A DNA stretch of 64,000 nucleotides from Brevibacillus borstelensis (GCF_003710865.1 NZ_RHHO01000002.1:62001-126000); one strand, 5' to 3'. Positions 18,629-26,995 are shown, counted from the first letter of the stretch. The notes: generated by a model not told the origin, from the letters alone. Translations and numbers: made by a program.

Positions 18629-19198
18629 TTATTGATAAAAGTAACGAAATCTCCAGTCATATTGAAAAATTGGCTTTGACAGTGTTCGATGAGACCATCC
18701 ACCACTGATGAATCCATCGTATACCCGGTTTTTTATTTGCTCTAATCGCTTCTTCACGAGATGAAGTGGTAATTGAAATTCTTCTGACAGCAGATGTTCA
18801 AACTGAGACCAGGTATTCACTTCTTCAACAAGCTCCTCAATCATATAAACTGGGATAGACGAATAAAGCTGGAATTGAGCTGCCTGAATCTCCTGAAGAT
18901 CAACTAATCCTCTTGGTAAATGATTCTGGTTCCCCACGTGCATTAAAGGATGACATAATTCATGAAAAAAATGTTCCCTTCTTGTCTTGTTGTCTAAATG
19001 TTCACCAAGTAAAATCATGCAAAACTCATCATCAAATATCACTTGTGACCTACAGTTTTTTGATTCTACAATTACTGCGTTAAAAATAGAGGCGATATGA
19101 TCTATATCTAAGTCGCATGCATGATAAATCCCGTTTGCTTTATATAGATCGTAAAGCCATTCCTCAACTTCAGAGGTTTTATAAAATGACAAATCCAC
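18629..19198 (-). CDS. immA: ImmA/IrrE-family metallopeptidase, anti-repressor protease
   Basis: 189 residues. The zinc-protease motif HELCH (in FFHELCHPLMH) and a downstream acidic/Ala segment (EIQAAQFQLY) match ImmA/IrrE peptidases. In ICEBs1 and phage phi105, ImmA cleaves the partner repressor on a damage or signalling cue. It lies 14 bp after the CI-like gene in the same leftward operon, so that role is a reasonable inference. GTG start with AGAGAGGGG upstream. Confidence 0.88.
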   Translation of the reverse strand: MDLSFYKTSEVEEWLYDLYKANGIYHACDLDIDHIASIFNAVIVESKNCRSQVIFDDEFCMILLGEHLDNKTRREHFFHELCHPLMHVGNQNHLPRGLVDLQEIQAAQFQLYSSIPVYMIEELVEEVNTWSQFEHLLSEEFQLPLHLVKKRLEQIKNRVYDGFISGGWSHRTLSKPIFQYDWRFRYFYQ

Positions 19199-19212
19199 GT
19201 TGTTTCCCCTCT

Positions 19213-19611
19213 CTATTTTTTTGGTCCAGATTTTGGTGGACCGCCCGGTCTAATTATATTGATTTTAGCTTCTTTCATCTTTTGTGCCTTGCGAAGACGA
19301 AACATTTCTAGTGACTCTTTTAACCATTCCACTTCATCCTCAGTTAATACTTCTTTAGCTCCGTCGAAGTAGGCTACATTAGCCTTAGATGTAGAAACCT
19401 GAACATCTTCAGTGCGCCCTAGAAGATAATCTGTTGTCGTACCTAATATGTCCGCGATTTTCCCAAGTGTACTACTGGGAGGGATGGATAGATTTCGTTC
19501 ATAGTTAGAAAAGTTTGCCCGGTTCATGCCGAGTTTCTCTGCCATATCGTCTTGAGTGAAACCCCTTTTCAACCGTAATTCCCTTATGCGTTCGCCCAAA
19601 CTAGACCCCAT
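19213..19611 (-). CDS. CI-like prophage repressor (XRE helix-turn-helix)
   Basis: 132 residues. The N-terminal HTH_3 domain (GERIRELRLKRGFTQDDMAEKLGMNRANFSNYERN) is quoted here only as landmarks RELRLKRGFTQDDMAEKLG and NFSNYERNLSIPP. A linker (VQVSTSKANVAY) may carry the ImmA cleavage site, and an acidic/basic tail ends in GGPPKSGPKK. AAGGAGAT precedes its ATG. It faces a rightward Cro-like gene across the operator region 19612-19715, the standard lysis-lysogeny arrangement. Confidence 0.9.
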   Translation of the reverse strand: MGSSLGERIRELRLKRGFTQDDMAEKLGMNRANFSNYERNLSIPPSSTLGKIADILGTTTDYLLGRTEDVQVSTSKANVAYFDGAKEVLTEDEVEWLKESLEMFRLRKAQKMKEAKINIIRPGGPPKSGPKK

Positions 19612-19639
19612 AAATAATCTCCTTAAAAAGAAATTTTGG

Positions 19640-19681
19640 TTTACGCATTGCGTAAATTAAACTTACGTGCTATTATGTAAG
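19640..19681. promoter_or_regulatory. Early rightward promoter overlapped by two palindromic operators
   Basis: TTTACGCATTGCGTAAA (19640-19656) is a perfect palindrome; CTTACGTGCTATTATGTAAG (19662-19681) is a second one with arms CTTAC/GTAAG. A promoter TTGCGT (19648-19653), 17 bp, TATTAT (19671-19676) runs through both, so a bound repressor would block it. This is the likely PR and operator pair. Confidence 0.7.
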
Positions 19682-19715
19682 CACATCACAAATAAAGGTG
19701 GTGAAACAACTAGCA

Positions 19716-19928
19716 ATGGAAAAAAAGTTTAACCGGCCATTTTTCAAAGAAGTTCGCAAAAAACTGGGTAGTCAGGATAAAGTAGCTCGTGATTTAGGGA
19801 TCTCGAAAGATTACCTCCGTTTCATTGAGAATGGCTATATGACGCCAGGTGTAGAATTGATGAAAAAAATCGCTTCGCATTTTGGAGAGCCTATCCAAAA
19901 GCTATTTCCCGATGTTTTTAGCATTTAA
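19716..19928 (+). CDS. Cro-like helix-turn-helix regulator
   Basis: About 70 residues of XRE type. The helix-turn-helix is SQDKVARDLGISKDYLRFIENG, landmarks DKVARDLGISKDYL and FIENG. It is the first gene of the rightward early operon, opposite the CI-like repressor. The start is uncertain: ATG 19716 lies 12 nt after AAAGGTGGTG, while GTG codons at 19698 and 19701 are inside that site. Confidence 0.8.
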   Translation: MEKKFNRPFFKEVRKKLGSQDKVARDLGISKDYLRFIENGYMTPGVELMKKIASHFGEPIQKLFPDVFSI

Positions 19929-19946
19929 ATCACCCAAAAACATTAT

Positions 19947-20052
19947 ATTACGTAATTATAACTTACGCAAGTTGTAATTTCGCAATGAAGCGAATAATGT
20001 AATTTTTATGCGCTTTTTTAATGGGCGAAACGTAATTTTAAATTGCGTAATG
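19947..20052. promoter_or_regulatory. Second cluster of repressor-type operator sequences
   Basis: The 156-bp gap between the Cro-like gene and the next gene contains ATTACGTAAT (19947-19956, palindrome), CTTACGCAAG (19962-19971) and TTGCGTAATG (20043-20052). These are variants of the TTACGCA/TGCGTAA half-site of the early promoter. It is an AT-rich region likely to hold another controlled promoter. Confidence 0.55.
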
Positions 20053-20084
20053 TTTACTAAAAATTACTCGGAGGTGTTAAAAAG

Positions 20085-20297
20085 GTGATAACAGCGCCCA
20101 AAAGCTATGCTGATCTCCCGCCGATCCTCACAGCAAAGCACATAGCAAACTACCTTCACATCTCAGAACGTCGTGCTTACGAATTGATGGATCTCAAGTC
20201 TTTCCCGTTGATCCGTCTGGGCCGGAGCAAGAGGGTAAATAGGGAGTCGTTCATAAGGTGGTTGCAGGAAATTGAGAGCACGGGGGAATGCAGATGA
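20085..20297 (+). CDS. Excisionase/AlpA-type helix-turn-helix protein
   Basis: 70 residues, GTG start after CGGAGGTG. The winged-helix pattern ILTAKHIANYLHISERRAYELM followed by FPLIRLGRSKRVNRESFIRWLQ (landmarks AKHIANYLHISERRAYELM and RLGRSKRV) is typical of phage Xis and MerR-like excisionase-family proteins. It may direct excision or regulate early genes. It is distant from int, so an Xis function is not certain. Confidence 0.75.
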   Translation: MITAPKSYADLPPILTAKHIANYLHISERRAYELMDLKSFPLIRLGRSKRVNRESFIRWLQEIESTGECR

Positions 20298-20941
20298 CAA
20301 TGAACATTCGTGTCGAAAACTGGATGGGTCATCCGATCCGGTTTGTGGAGAAAGAGCCTGGCGAATGGTTTGGAGTGGCGCAGGATGTTGCGAGAGCACT
20401 AAATTACAAACACACGCCTCATATGCTTCGGCTAATTGATGACGAGGAAAAAGATGATGTCCACTTAACGGACAGCATCGGAAGAAAACAAAAGATGGCA
20501 GCAATCTCCGAAACAGGAATCTACGACGCAGTTTATAACAGCCATCGTCCAGAAGCTAAGGAGTTTAAGAAGTGGGTTAAGTTGATGCTCAAGCAGCTCC
20601 GCCAGCAAACAGGCCTCGAAGGATTCCAAGTGTTCCGTATGCTAGATAAGGAGCATCAGAAGGAAGCGATGAGTCGGTTAAAATCCAATCTGGCGCAACC
20701 TGTTAGGGTGGATTTTATCAAGGCAAATACGATTGCCAATAAAGCAACATCGTCCGCTTTCGGGCATCCGAAGATGATCAAGAAAGAGCAAATGACACCG
20801 GTGATGTTAGTTCATCGGGAGCAGGTTTTGGACGATACGGTCGATTTGATGTCAGTTAACGAAAAATTTGGCTTGGGGTTGTCTGTTTCCAAGATGATTT
20901 ACCAGAAATATCTGCATGGTCTAAATAAGTCAGCTCGATAG
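20294..20941 (+). CDS. BRO-N domain antirepressor-type protein
   Basis: About 215 residues. The N-terminal BRO-N domain (about 5-100) is recognisable by WFGVAQDVARALNYKH, IDDEEKDDV and ISETGIYDAVYNSHRPEAKEFKKWV. The C-terminal region is a different basic domain. BRO-N proteins in phages often antagonise repressors or bind DNA. ATG 20294 overlaps the previous stop (ATGA) and has GGGGG upstream; ATG 20288 is also in frame. Confidence 0.82.
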   Translation: MTMNIRVENWMGHPIRFVEKEPGEWFGVAQDVARALNYKHTPHMLRLIDDEEKDDVHLTDSIGRKQKMAAISETGIYDAVYNSHRPEAKEFKKWVKLMLKQLRQQTGLEGFQVFRMLDKEHQKEAMSRLKSNLAQPVRVDFIKANTIANKATSSAFGHPKMIKKEQMTPVMLVHREQVLDDTVDLMSVNEKFGLGLSVSKMIYQKYLHGLNKSAR

Positions 20942-20963
20942 TTGAACAAGCTTGAGAGGGGGA

Positions 20964-21188
20964 ATGGGGTTGAGTAACTTTAGTAAACGAGCGATCTGGA
21001 TGGCCGTTAACTCCGAACACGGCGACCGTCTGGTGCAAATCTCTAGGGAGCATGCGTCGCTTGCAAAACGATTGATTGAAGAGGGGAAACAACTCTCAGA
21101 AGCAGTGGTGAGTGAAATGAAAGCTCGGATAGACCAACTACGTACTGAGCGCGATCATATCCTTGCTCAATTTGAAAGGAGGTGTTGA
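20964..21188 (+). CDS. Small helical phage protein, unknown function
   Basis: About 74 residues, charged and predicted helical, with SREHASLAKRLIEEGKQL and EMKARIDQLRTERDHIL resembling short coiled coils. The start is unclear (ATG 20964 or TTG 20970 after GAGAGGGGG). It lies in the early operon. I do not recognise a family. Confidence 0.55.
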   Translation: MGLSNFSKRAIWMAVNSEHGDRLVQISREHASLAKRLIEEGKQLSEAVVSEMKARIDQLRTERDHILAQFERRC

Positions 21189-21190
21189 GG

Positions 21191-21352
21191 ATGAAAAACC
21201 AAAACCTGGCGACGCCAGCGGAAATGGTTGAGGACATCCTGACCGATCCGGTCCTGCAAAGCCGGATCAGTGCGGATGCTTTTATCGGGCTTCTGATGAT
21301 GGCGAACATGCCGGAAAATGAAAAGCCCACCTGCTACCAACAGGTGGGATAG
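21191..21352 (+). CDS. 53-residue phage protein, unknown function
   Basis: ATG 21191 preceded by a very strong AAGGAGGTG ribosome-binding site. It encodes MKNQNLATPAEMVEDIL and continues to CYQQVG-stop. It is mostly acidic and helical, with FIGLLMMANM. The last codons overlap a perfect 8-bp hairpin (CCCACCTG/CAGGTGGG, 21326-21348) that may end the transcript or affect translation. No family recognised. Confidence 0.6.
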   Translation: MKNQNLATPAEMVEDILTDPVLQSRISADAFIGLLMMANMPENEKPTCYQQVG

Positions 21353-21495
21353 TACGGTCATTTCCGTTCATCTTGGCGGATAGGGGAAATGACAACCGAA
21401 CAAACGGAGGACAAGCCTCGCTACTACTCATTATAGCTAAATCTTCGGAAAAGTATACATAAAGTTTGTCCTCCAGATAAAAAGGAGCGGTTCAT
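21353..21495 (+). other. Non-coding stretch with nested inverted repeats
   Basis: TCATTTCC (21358-21365) pairs with GGAAATGA (21385-21392), and GGAGGACAA (21406-21414) with TTGTCCTCC (21466-21474). With the hairpin at 21326-21348 this gives three stem-forming elements between two early genes. It could be an untranslated RNA, an attenuator or a replication-protein site. No gene seen. Confidence 0.4.
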
Positions 21496-21798
21496 TTGAC
21501 AAAGGCTGAAGCAAAACTTATGGATACTGTTCTTCAATGGTCAAAAGAAATGGGAGTGGACATCACGGAGTTTTTTTCTCCGAATGGCTTCCTTTTTCGT
21601 CAATGGTGGGAGGCAATCGTCTCCAGCATGACTCTTGAAGACGTGTTGGTCTTTCTCGGGTTACCTGAAAATCCAGGAGCAAAAGAAAATTGCGTAACAC
21701 AAAAAATGCGTGAAATAGCAATTGCTCACCGTGACCATCTTCTACAAGCCGCGAAAGGAGCGGGGGAACATGCAAAAACCGAACAATGCGTTGGATGA
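21496..21798 (+). CDS. Hypothetical early phage protein
   Basis: 100 residues from TTG 21496 with AAAAAGGAGCG upstream. Motifs include DITEFFSPNGFLFRQWWEAI and a helical C-terminus. It is soluble with no recognised domain. The 3' end overlaps the start of the next gene by 29 bp. Confidence 0.6.
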   Translation: MTKAEAKLMDTVLQWSKEMGVDITEFFSPNGFLFRQWWEAIVSSMTLEDVLVFLGLPENPGAKENCVTQKMREIAIAHRDHLLQAAKGAGEHAKTEQCVG

Positions 21799-22078
21799 TT
21801 TTTACGTGTTCATGTCCCATGTTGATGCGATGTGCCAAAGCTACGGCCTCAACCGTGAGGACTATTCGACTCCAGCTGATTTGTTCCGTGCTGTAGTGGC
21901 TAAAGTCCCGATTTATAAGCTCCTCTGCCTTGATGAATGGATGGGAGACGACTATCTGCGAGATGACATTTTGGGGATTATGCATCGAGCGGTTAGAGAA
22001 CGACTTGCGGAGCTAGCTTCACCAGTTGGAACGGCTTCACCTGAGGGGAGGCAACCTGCATGCGTCGAGGTAGTGTAG
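21770..22078 (+). CDS. Hypothetical early phage protein
   Basis: 102 residues from ATG 21770 with GGAGCGGGGG upstream. It contains DDFYVFMSHVDAMC and DEWMGDDYLRDDILGIMHRA. It is acidic, with no membrane segment and no family recognised. It overlaps both neighbours, as in a compact early operon. Confidence 0.62.
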   Translation: MQKPNNALDDFYVFMSHVDAMCQSYGLNREDYSTPADLFRAVVAKVPIYKLLCLDEWMGDDYLRDDILGIMHRAVRERLAELASPVGTASPEGRQPACVEVV

Positions 22079-22317
22079 AGGATTTGAAACTGAGGTATTT
22101 AGCCATAACCCACCGCGCCACAGCTGGAGACGAGAATGCAAAAATAACGCTGGATATTTTTCATGGTCTCATGGAGGAACTAATTACCGAAAAACAGGTA
22201 CGGGTGATTCTGGACGTATGGAAGATGTCCGGCATTAAGGCGGCATATACAGTGTATGTCTCTTTGATCAAACGACATCCTGAAGGGGAACGAGCAGTTT
22301 CTATTGCGACAGTGTAG
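22060..22317 (+). CDS. Hypothetical early phage protein
   Basis: 85 residues, ATG inside the end of the previous gene with GGGAGG upstream. Helical throughout (DENAKITLDIFHGLMEELI). No recognised domain. It precedes the replication module. Confidence 0.58.
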   Translation: MRRGSVEDLKLRYLAITHRATAGDENAKITLDIFHGLMEELITEKQVRVILDVWKMSGIKAAYTVYVSLIKRHPEGERAVSIATV

Positions 22318-22372
22318 GCGTGTGTAGGGGACCACAATTTAGAAATTCGGCAACAGAGTAGGTGAGGTATTC

Positions 22373-23335
22373 ATGGCGCGTCCGCAAAAGGAAGGGCTGG
22401 ATTATTTTCCTTTGGATTTGGATATTGACCAAGACGACAAGCTTGTTGTCCCAATCGCAAAATTCGGAATGCAAGGTTTCGGTATCATAATCAAGCTCAT
22501 GATGGAAATATACCGGAATGGCTATTTCTATCAATGGGGCGAAAAGGAGCAATACGTTTTCGCAAGCAGGGTTAATGTTGACATTAACGTAATTGTTGAG
22601 GTCGTTAATGAATGCATTAAGTGGGGTTTCTTCAGTCAAAAACTTTACGAGGAGCATCATATTTTGACCTCAAAGGGGTTCCAAAAGCGGTACATCGAAG
22701 CGGCCAAACGGCGCAAAGAGATCGTGCTCATGAACGAATACCTGCTTGTCGATGTCGAGGAGCTATCGCAAAAATTCAAAATCCCTATCACAGTGGTTAA
22801 TGTTACAAAAACTACAGTTAATGAGAACATTAACCCAAGTAAAAGTGACTCAGGTGCGACAGAAACACCACAAAGTAAAGTAAAGGAAAGTAAAGTAAAG
22901 AATAAAAGAAATCCCCCTCGACATCCGAAAACGTATGCCGAGGACACCCTTGCATTTAAAATTGCTGCCTATCTACACAAGAAGATCATGGAGTACGCAG
23001 AGGCTTTAGGGGTATCGCATCTCGTCAAGAATGCCAACTTGCAGAAGTGGGCGGATGAGTGTCGGAAAATCATCGAAATTGATAAGCGGGATAAGGACGA
23101 GGTTAGGCGACTCATTGACTGGACTACAAGCCATAACTTTTGGCAGCGGCAGATACTCAGTCCGACGAATCTCCGAAAGCACTACGAGAAGTTGTGTATA
23201 GAGATGGCAGCGGCGTCTGCCGGAAGTAGAAAGACGTCATCTGGTTACGGAGGAGGCGTACAAGCCGATCCGATCAGCGTAACAGAGTCACCCAAAGAAC
23301 AATATGAGCCGATGCCAGGGGTTGGTTTGGAATGA
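22373..23335 (+). CDS. Phage replication protein, DUF4373 (Lin1244/Lin1753-like) type
   Basis: 320 residues. The N-terminal domain (RPQKEGLDYFPLDLDIDQDD, FGMQGFGIIIKLMMEIY) is the Lin1244/Lin1753-like domain found in phage replication initiators and DnaD-like helicase loaders. A low-complexity linker (KSDSGATETPQSKVKESKVK) leads to a C-terminal domain with HLVKNANLQKWADECRKII. It lies immediately before a DnaB-like helicase, with an ATGA overlap, so a role in origin recognition or helicase loading is inferred. Confidence 0.85.
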   Translation: MARPQKEGLDYFPLDLDIDQDDKLVVPIAKFGMQGFGIIIKLMMEIYRNGYFYQWGEKEQYVFASRVNVDINVIVEVVNECIKWGFFSQKLYEEHHILTSKGFQKRYIEAAKRRKEIVLMNEYLLVDVEELSQKFKIPITVVNVTKTTVNENINPSKSDSGATETPQSKVKESKVKNKRNPPRHPKTYAEDTLAFKIAAYLHKKIMEYAEALGVSHLVKNANLQKWADECRKIIEIDKRDKDEVRRLIDWTTSHNFWQRQILSPTNLRKHYEKLCIEMAAASAGSRKTSSGYGGGVQADPISVTESPKEQYEPMPGVGLE

Positions 23336-24657
23336 TTACGTTACCGCATTGCTCTCAGACGGAAATTGAAATCCTTGCATTGGCAATGTACAGCAAGTCG
23401 ACACTCGCTGATTTAAGCGTCCAAATCAAGCCGGAACAGTTTTTCTTCCCAGATGCGGGACGGGCCTTTGATTTGCTGCTTCGGCTTGATCAAGAAGGTA
23501 AGCCGACCGACCCTGTAACTGCAGTTGCGGAGTCCACCGATCCATCGGTGAACCAGACCATCATCCGTGCGTCGTCGGAGTACGTAAGTGCTGAGCGTTC
23601 AGAATACCTGGTCAAACGATTTCTTGATTACCATCAGCGCAGAACGTATTTCAAGATTGGGCAAAAGCTTCAGGAAATGGCGCTTGATAGCTCGATCAAG
23701 CCGTCCGAGCTGACAGACGTTGTTGAAACCGAAATGATGTCCATCCACTTCGCTGAAGAGAATCGGGAAATCATCGACCCCAAAACAGCAGCTATGGAGT
23801 CTATGGATGATTTTTATACAAGGGAATCCAGTAAAGAACCACTGGGGATCCAGCTTAGTAAAACACAAGATAATGGCACAATCTATGGGTTCCCGGGAAT
23901 TGATAAATGCTTGTATGGCTTACAGCCGGGCGACTTGATTCTCATCGCGGGGCAATCGGGGGAAGGCAAAACAGCGTTAGCACAAAACATTGCAACAATG
24001 ACTTCCCTATCCCAAGACTATTTCACCTACTACGAAAACACAGAAATGAGCGCATCGCAGATGGTGACACGCTTTGTTTCCCAAATGACGGGGATACCTT
24101 TTCAGGAAATTTACACTGGACGGTTAACTGGCTCCCCGGAGCAGATCGCCCACAAGCGAAAGCAGATTGAAATTGCACACGGAAAATTTTCTCAATCGAA
24201 CATCTACCTTTCGGAACTGCCCAGCCTTACCCTTGGTCAATCAAAGGGGTTGGCGAGGAAGTTTAAACACAAATACGGCCGGCTGGATCTGCTTGTGATC
24301 GACTACGTTGGGCGGATGGAAATGGATGACGAGATGAAGAAGGGCATGCAGGAATGGCAGGTCATGGCAAAGATCACCAAAGAGGCGAAAAAGCTTGCAC
24401 AGCAGCTAAAAGTGCCGATCATTCTACTGGCCCAGCTGACAGAGGAAGGCAACCTTGAGGGAGCCCGTAAGATGATCAACGACACAGATGCCACGTTCTT
24501 TTTGGAGCGCTTGACGGAGGAACAAATAAAAGAGTTCCCGAGTGCGACCCATCGTTTACGTAAGCGGAAAGTTCGGCGCGGCAGTACTGAGAGGGATATC
24601 CTGCTCCAGTTTAATAAACCAATTCAACGAATCTTTGAGGTGTATTACCAACGCTGA
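23332..24657 (+). CDS. DnaB-like replicative helicase
   Basis: 441 residues. An N-terminal DnaB domain (about 5-110) is followed by the RecA-like core: Walker A GQSGEGKTAL near residue 206, Walker B LDLLVIDYVGRM, and KKLAQQLKVPIILLAQL. It unwinds phage DNA at the fork. It is translationally coupled to the preceding loader-like protein. The sequence is intact, so the phage probably directs its own initiation. Confidence 0.93.
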   Translation: MITLPHCSQTEIEILALAMYSKSTLADLSVQIKPEQFFFPDAGRAFDLLLRLDQEGKPTDPVTAVAESTDPSVNQTIIRASSEYVSAERSEYLVKRFLDYHQRRTYFKIGQKLQEMALDSSIKPSELTDVVETEMMSIHFAEENREIIDPKTAAMESMDDFYTRESSKEPLGIQLSKTQDNGTIYGFPGIDKCLYGLQPGDLILIAGQSGEGKTALAQNIATMTSLSQDYFTYYENTEMSASQMVTRFVSQMTGIPFQEIYTGRLTGSPEQIAHKRKQIEIAHGKFSQSNIYLSELPSLTLGQSKGLARKFKHKYGRLDLLVIDYVGRMEMDDEMKKGMQEWQVMAKITKEAKKLAQQLKVPIILLAQLTEEGNLEGARKMINDTDATFFLERLTEEQIKEFPSATHRLRKRKVRRGSTERDILLQFNKPIQRIFEVYYQR

Positions 24658-24672
24658 GGAGGCGGCAGTATC

Positions 24673-25023
24673 GTGGGCCAGGCTCGATTTGAATCATGGA
24701 TAGCAAGGTTGAGAAGTGGCGAGAAAAACATTTGGCTCATTTATGAAATGTGTAAGGAGCTGTGGGAAGTGAAAGGGGCAGCATTCAGACAGTTGAGTCA
24801 TCTGCAAAAAGTAAGGCTTCTACGTGAATTGCTTCCAGGGGTGCCAGTCGATCTAATTACATCAGGGTACATTGAGTATGCCAAATCAGATTGGAACAGC
24901 ATCCCAGCAGATTGCGAGATTCAGTTGAGATGCAAGGACAACAAGTCATTTGATTTTACTTGGCATTACGTGTGTGCCCAGGACGGTGAGGCGAATGTTT
25001 ACCATCTTCCGAATCGATGTTGA
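24673..25023 (+). CDS. Hypothetical phage protein
   Basis: 116 residues, GTG start after GGAGGCGG. It contains WLIYEMCKELWEVKGAAFRQL and a C-terminus ending in VYHLPNRC. Soluble, no recognised family. It follows the helicase by 15 bp and may belong to the replication operon. Confidence 0.6.
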   Translation: MGQARFESWIARLRSGEKNIWLIYEMCKELWEVKGAAFRQLSHLQKVRLLRELLPGVPVDLITSGYIEYAKSDWNSIPADCEIQLRCKDNKSFDFTWHYVCAQDGEANVYHLPNRC

Positions 25024-25228
25024 AAACCTCGTGATTGAAGAGGTCGGAACTGTCACTGATGAAGAGGCAGACAGTAACGTGTTTGATGCCCTGAACTACT
25101 ACCTGTGGTGGAACGAAATATCGCCATATTTTGAGTACGAGGACTTGGCCGTTGAAAGTGGTAGCGGGGCCAAATACGACGATGGAGATTACATCTATGT
25201 GTCGCGGGCCGTGTCAAAATCCACGTAA
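24995..25228 (+). CDS. Small acidic phage protein, unknown
   Basis: 77 residues from ATG 24995, nested in the end of the previous gene, with GACGGTGAGG upstream. Strongly acidic (EEVGTVTDEEADSNVFDALN). No domain recognised. Confidence 0.55.
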   Translation: MFTIFRIDVENLVIEEVGTVTDEEADSNVFDALNYYLWWNEISPYFEYEDLAVESGSGAKYDDGDYIYVSRAVSKST

Positions 25229-25263
25229 ATTATTCCAAAATTATTCCAAGGGAGGAACACGGA

Positions 25264-25905
25264 ATGCCAGCAGAACTTGAGTTGGATTCGAAATTCTCAA
25301 AAAAGCTGGATCTCTACTGGGATTCATTTGTATCAGCTTTGCCTGACGCTTTTTCAAATGACAACGCTCTTGCACGTTCTATCCTGTATGGGGTAAAACT
25401 TGCCGGTCGTGAGAAAGGACACATGACATATGAAGAGCTGACTGTAAAATTTCAACTCTTTGAAATGGTTATGCACCTTGTGACATTGGTTACACCTCGA
25501 AAGTTTGTTCAGATATTCCCGATAGAAAAGAGATACGACGGCAAGCGATGGGATACGAAAGACTACTTCTACACGGTAGAAATGATTAACGAGCATGGAT
25601 GGGATGAGCCTATTGGCGTGACAACGGAAGAGGTATTTGAGTTTCTGTGGGACTATCAAAACTGGGATGTAATGATTTTCCTTGTGGAATATATGGGGCT
25701 TATGAGTGATATAAGAAGGGCACAAGGACAGCCGGGAATTATGGAGCAATGGGCTGCTGAAAATGGAATACGAACATACACCATGCATTCAACTTCAGAT
25801 GGAAAGCAATATGTAGTTGATGAAAACGGCCGTTCAACGCCGATCAAGAAGAAGCGCCCCAAGCATTTGAAATTAGTGGTTCCAAAGAGGGGGTCTGTCC
25901 ATTGA
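25264..25905 (+). CDS. Hypothetical phage protein
   Basis: 213 residues, ATG after GGGAGG. A helical N-terminus, MVMHLVTLVTPRKFVQIFPI in the middle and a basic C-terminal tail (PIKKKRPKHLKLVVPKRG) that could bind nucleic acid. No recognised family. It overlaps the next gene's TTG start by 4 bp. Confidence 0.62.
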   Translation: MPAELELDSKFSKKLDLYWDSFVSALPDAFSNDNALARSILYGVKLAGREKGHMTYEELTVKFQLFEMVMHLVTLVTPRKFVQIFPIEKRYDGKRWDTKDYFYTVEMINEHGWDEPIGVTTEEVFEFLWDYQNWDVMIFLVEYMGLMSDIRRAQGQPGIMEQWAAENGIRTYTMHSTSDGKQYVVDENGRSTPIKKKRPKHLKLVVPKRGSVH

Positions 25906-26768
25906 GTCAACTCATCCCAATGGAACAAAAGATGATCCGCTTTAACGGTGCCGACATTTTAGGCGTCAAGGCGAATGACGGTAAGATTTATGTCGGGGTT
26001 AAGTGGATCTGCAAAGGTATTGGTTTTGATAAGAATCATTCTGACGCACAAGTTAAAAAGATTCAGTCGGATGTAGTGTTGAATAAAGGTGCGTCAAATT
26101 TGACGCTCCCTACAAACGGCGGCAATCAAGAGGTTTTGACAATTGAGCTTGACTTTCTTCCTCTATGGCTTGCGAAAATCTCAATCACACCAACAATGCA
26201 AAGCGAACAGCCCGAGGTGGCTGAACGGCTGATCGAATATCAGTTAAAGGCCAAGGATGCGTTAGCTCAAGCATTTCTTCCTCATGAGCGGGTATTAACG
26301 CAGATGGAGATACTTGCCACCATCACCCAGCGAATGGCCCAACAAGAGCGAGAGGAGATGGAGAGGAAACGGCGGGAGGCAGAGCGTGATCTGGAAGTAA
26401 AGTCCCTACAAGCGGGGTTTACCACTTTGACGGATAACCTAACCGCTGTCCCGGATGCTGCCAAGATTGTTGATCTGATCAACGAATACTCTCGGTGGAC
26501 ACGGATGGGCCACAACGAGATATATAACCGAATCTACGACATCATGAAGGACCAACACGGTATCAGTGTACTGGAGCGTGTACATCGTGAACGGGAAAAG
26601 ATTAACGCTGAACGAATCCAGAAGACCGGCAGGCCATATGCCGAGTCCACTCTCAAGAAAATGGTAAACGGTATAGATGTGATGGTGCGAATGGGTGTCT
26701 TGGACAAGTTTTACGCGATCCTTGTCGGATTGTTGGCAAAGACGAAGCAAGAACGGCTATTTCCATGA
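25902..26768 (+). CDS. Phage antirepressor, P22_AR_N type
   Basis: 288 residues. The N-terminal P22 antirepressor domain (about 10-125) has RFNGADILGVKANDGKIYVG and FLPLWLAKISITPTM. The middle is an Arg/Glu-rich coiled coil (REEMERKRREAERDLE) and the C-terminus a distinct domain. Such proteins bind and inactivate repressors. The start is TTG 25902, overlapping the previous stop; ATG 25920 is an alternative. Confidence 0.83.
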   Translation: MSQLIPMEQKMIRFNGADILGVKANDGKIYVGVKWICKGIGFDKNHSDAQVKKIQSDVVLNKGASNLTLPTNGGNQEVLTIELDFLPLWLAKISITPTMQSEQPEVAERLIEYQLKAKDALAQAFLPHERVLTQMEILATITQRMAQQEREEMERKRREAERDLEVKSLQAGFTTLTDNLTAVPDAAKIVDLINEYSRWTRMGHNEIYNRIYDIMKDQHGISVLERVHREREKINAERIQKTGRPYAESTLKKMVNGIDVMVRMGVLDKFYAILVGLLAKTKQERLFP

Positions 26769-26782
26769 AAGGAGCTGAGACA

Positions 26783-26995
26783 ATGCATACAAGCAGTCCG
26801 TTGAGCAAGATCACTCTACGAGATGCCAGAATATTGAGCGGCTACACTCCAAATGTAGCGGCCAAAGAAGCAAAAGTGTCGGTGGAAAGTCTCAGACGGT
26901 ATGAACAGAATCCTGGCAAGACTCCGATTCATATAGCCGTCAGATTATCAAATCTATACAACATTTCGATAGATCGATTGAGTTTTAAAAAATAA
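26783..26995 (+). CDS. Small helix-turn-helix regulator
   Basis: About 70 residues from ATG 26783 after AAAGGAG. XRE-like: LRDARILSGYTPNVAAKEAKVS with SLRRYEQNPGKTPIHIAVRLSNLYNIS (landmarks VAAKEAKVSVESLRRYEQN and IAVRLSNLYNISIDRL). Probably a DNA-binding modulator of early or middle genes. Confidence 0.75.
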   Translation: MHTSSPLSKITLRDARILSGYTPNVAAKEAKVSVESLRRYEQNPGKTPIHIAVRLSNLYNISIDRLSFKK

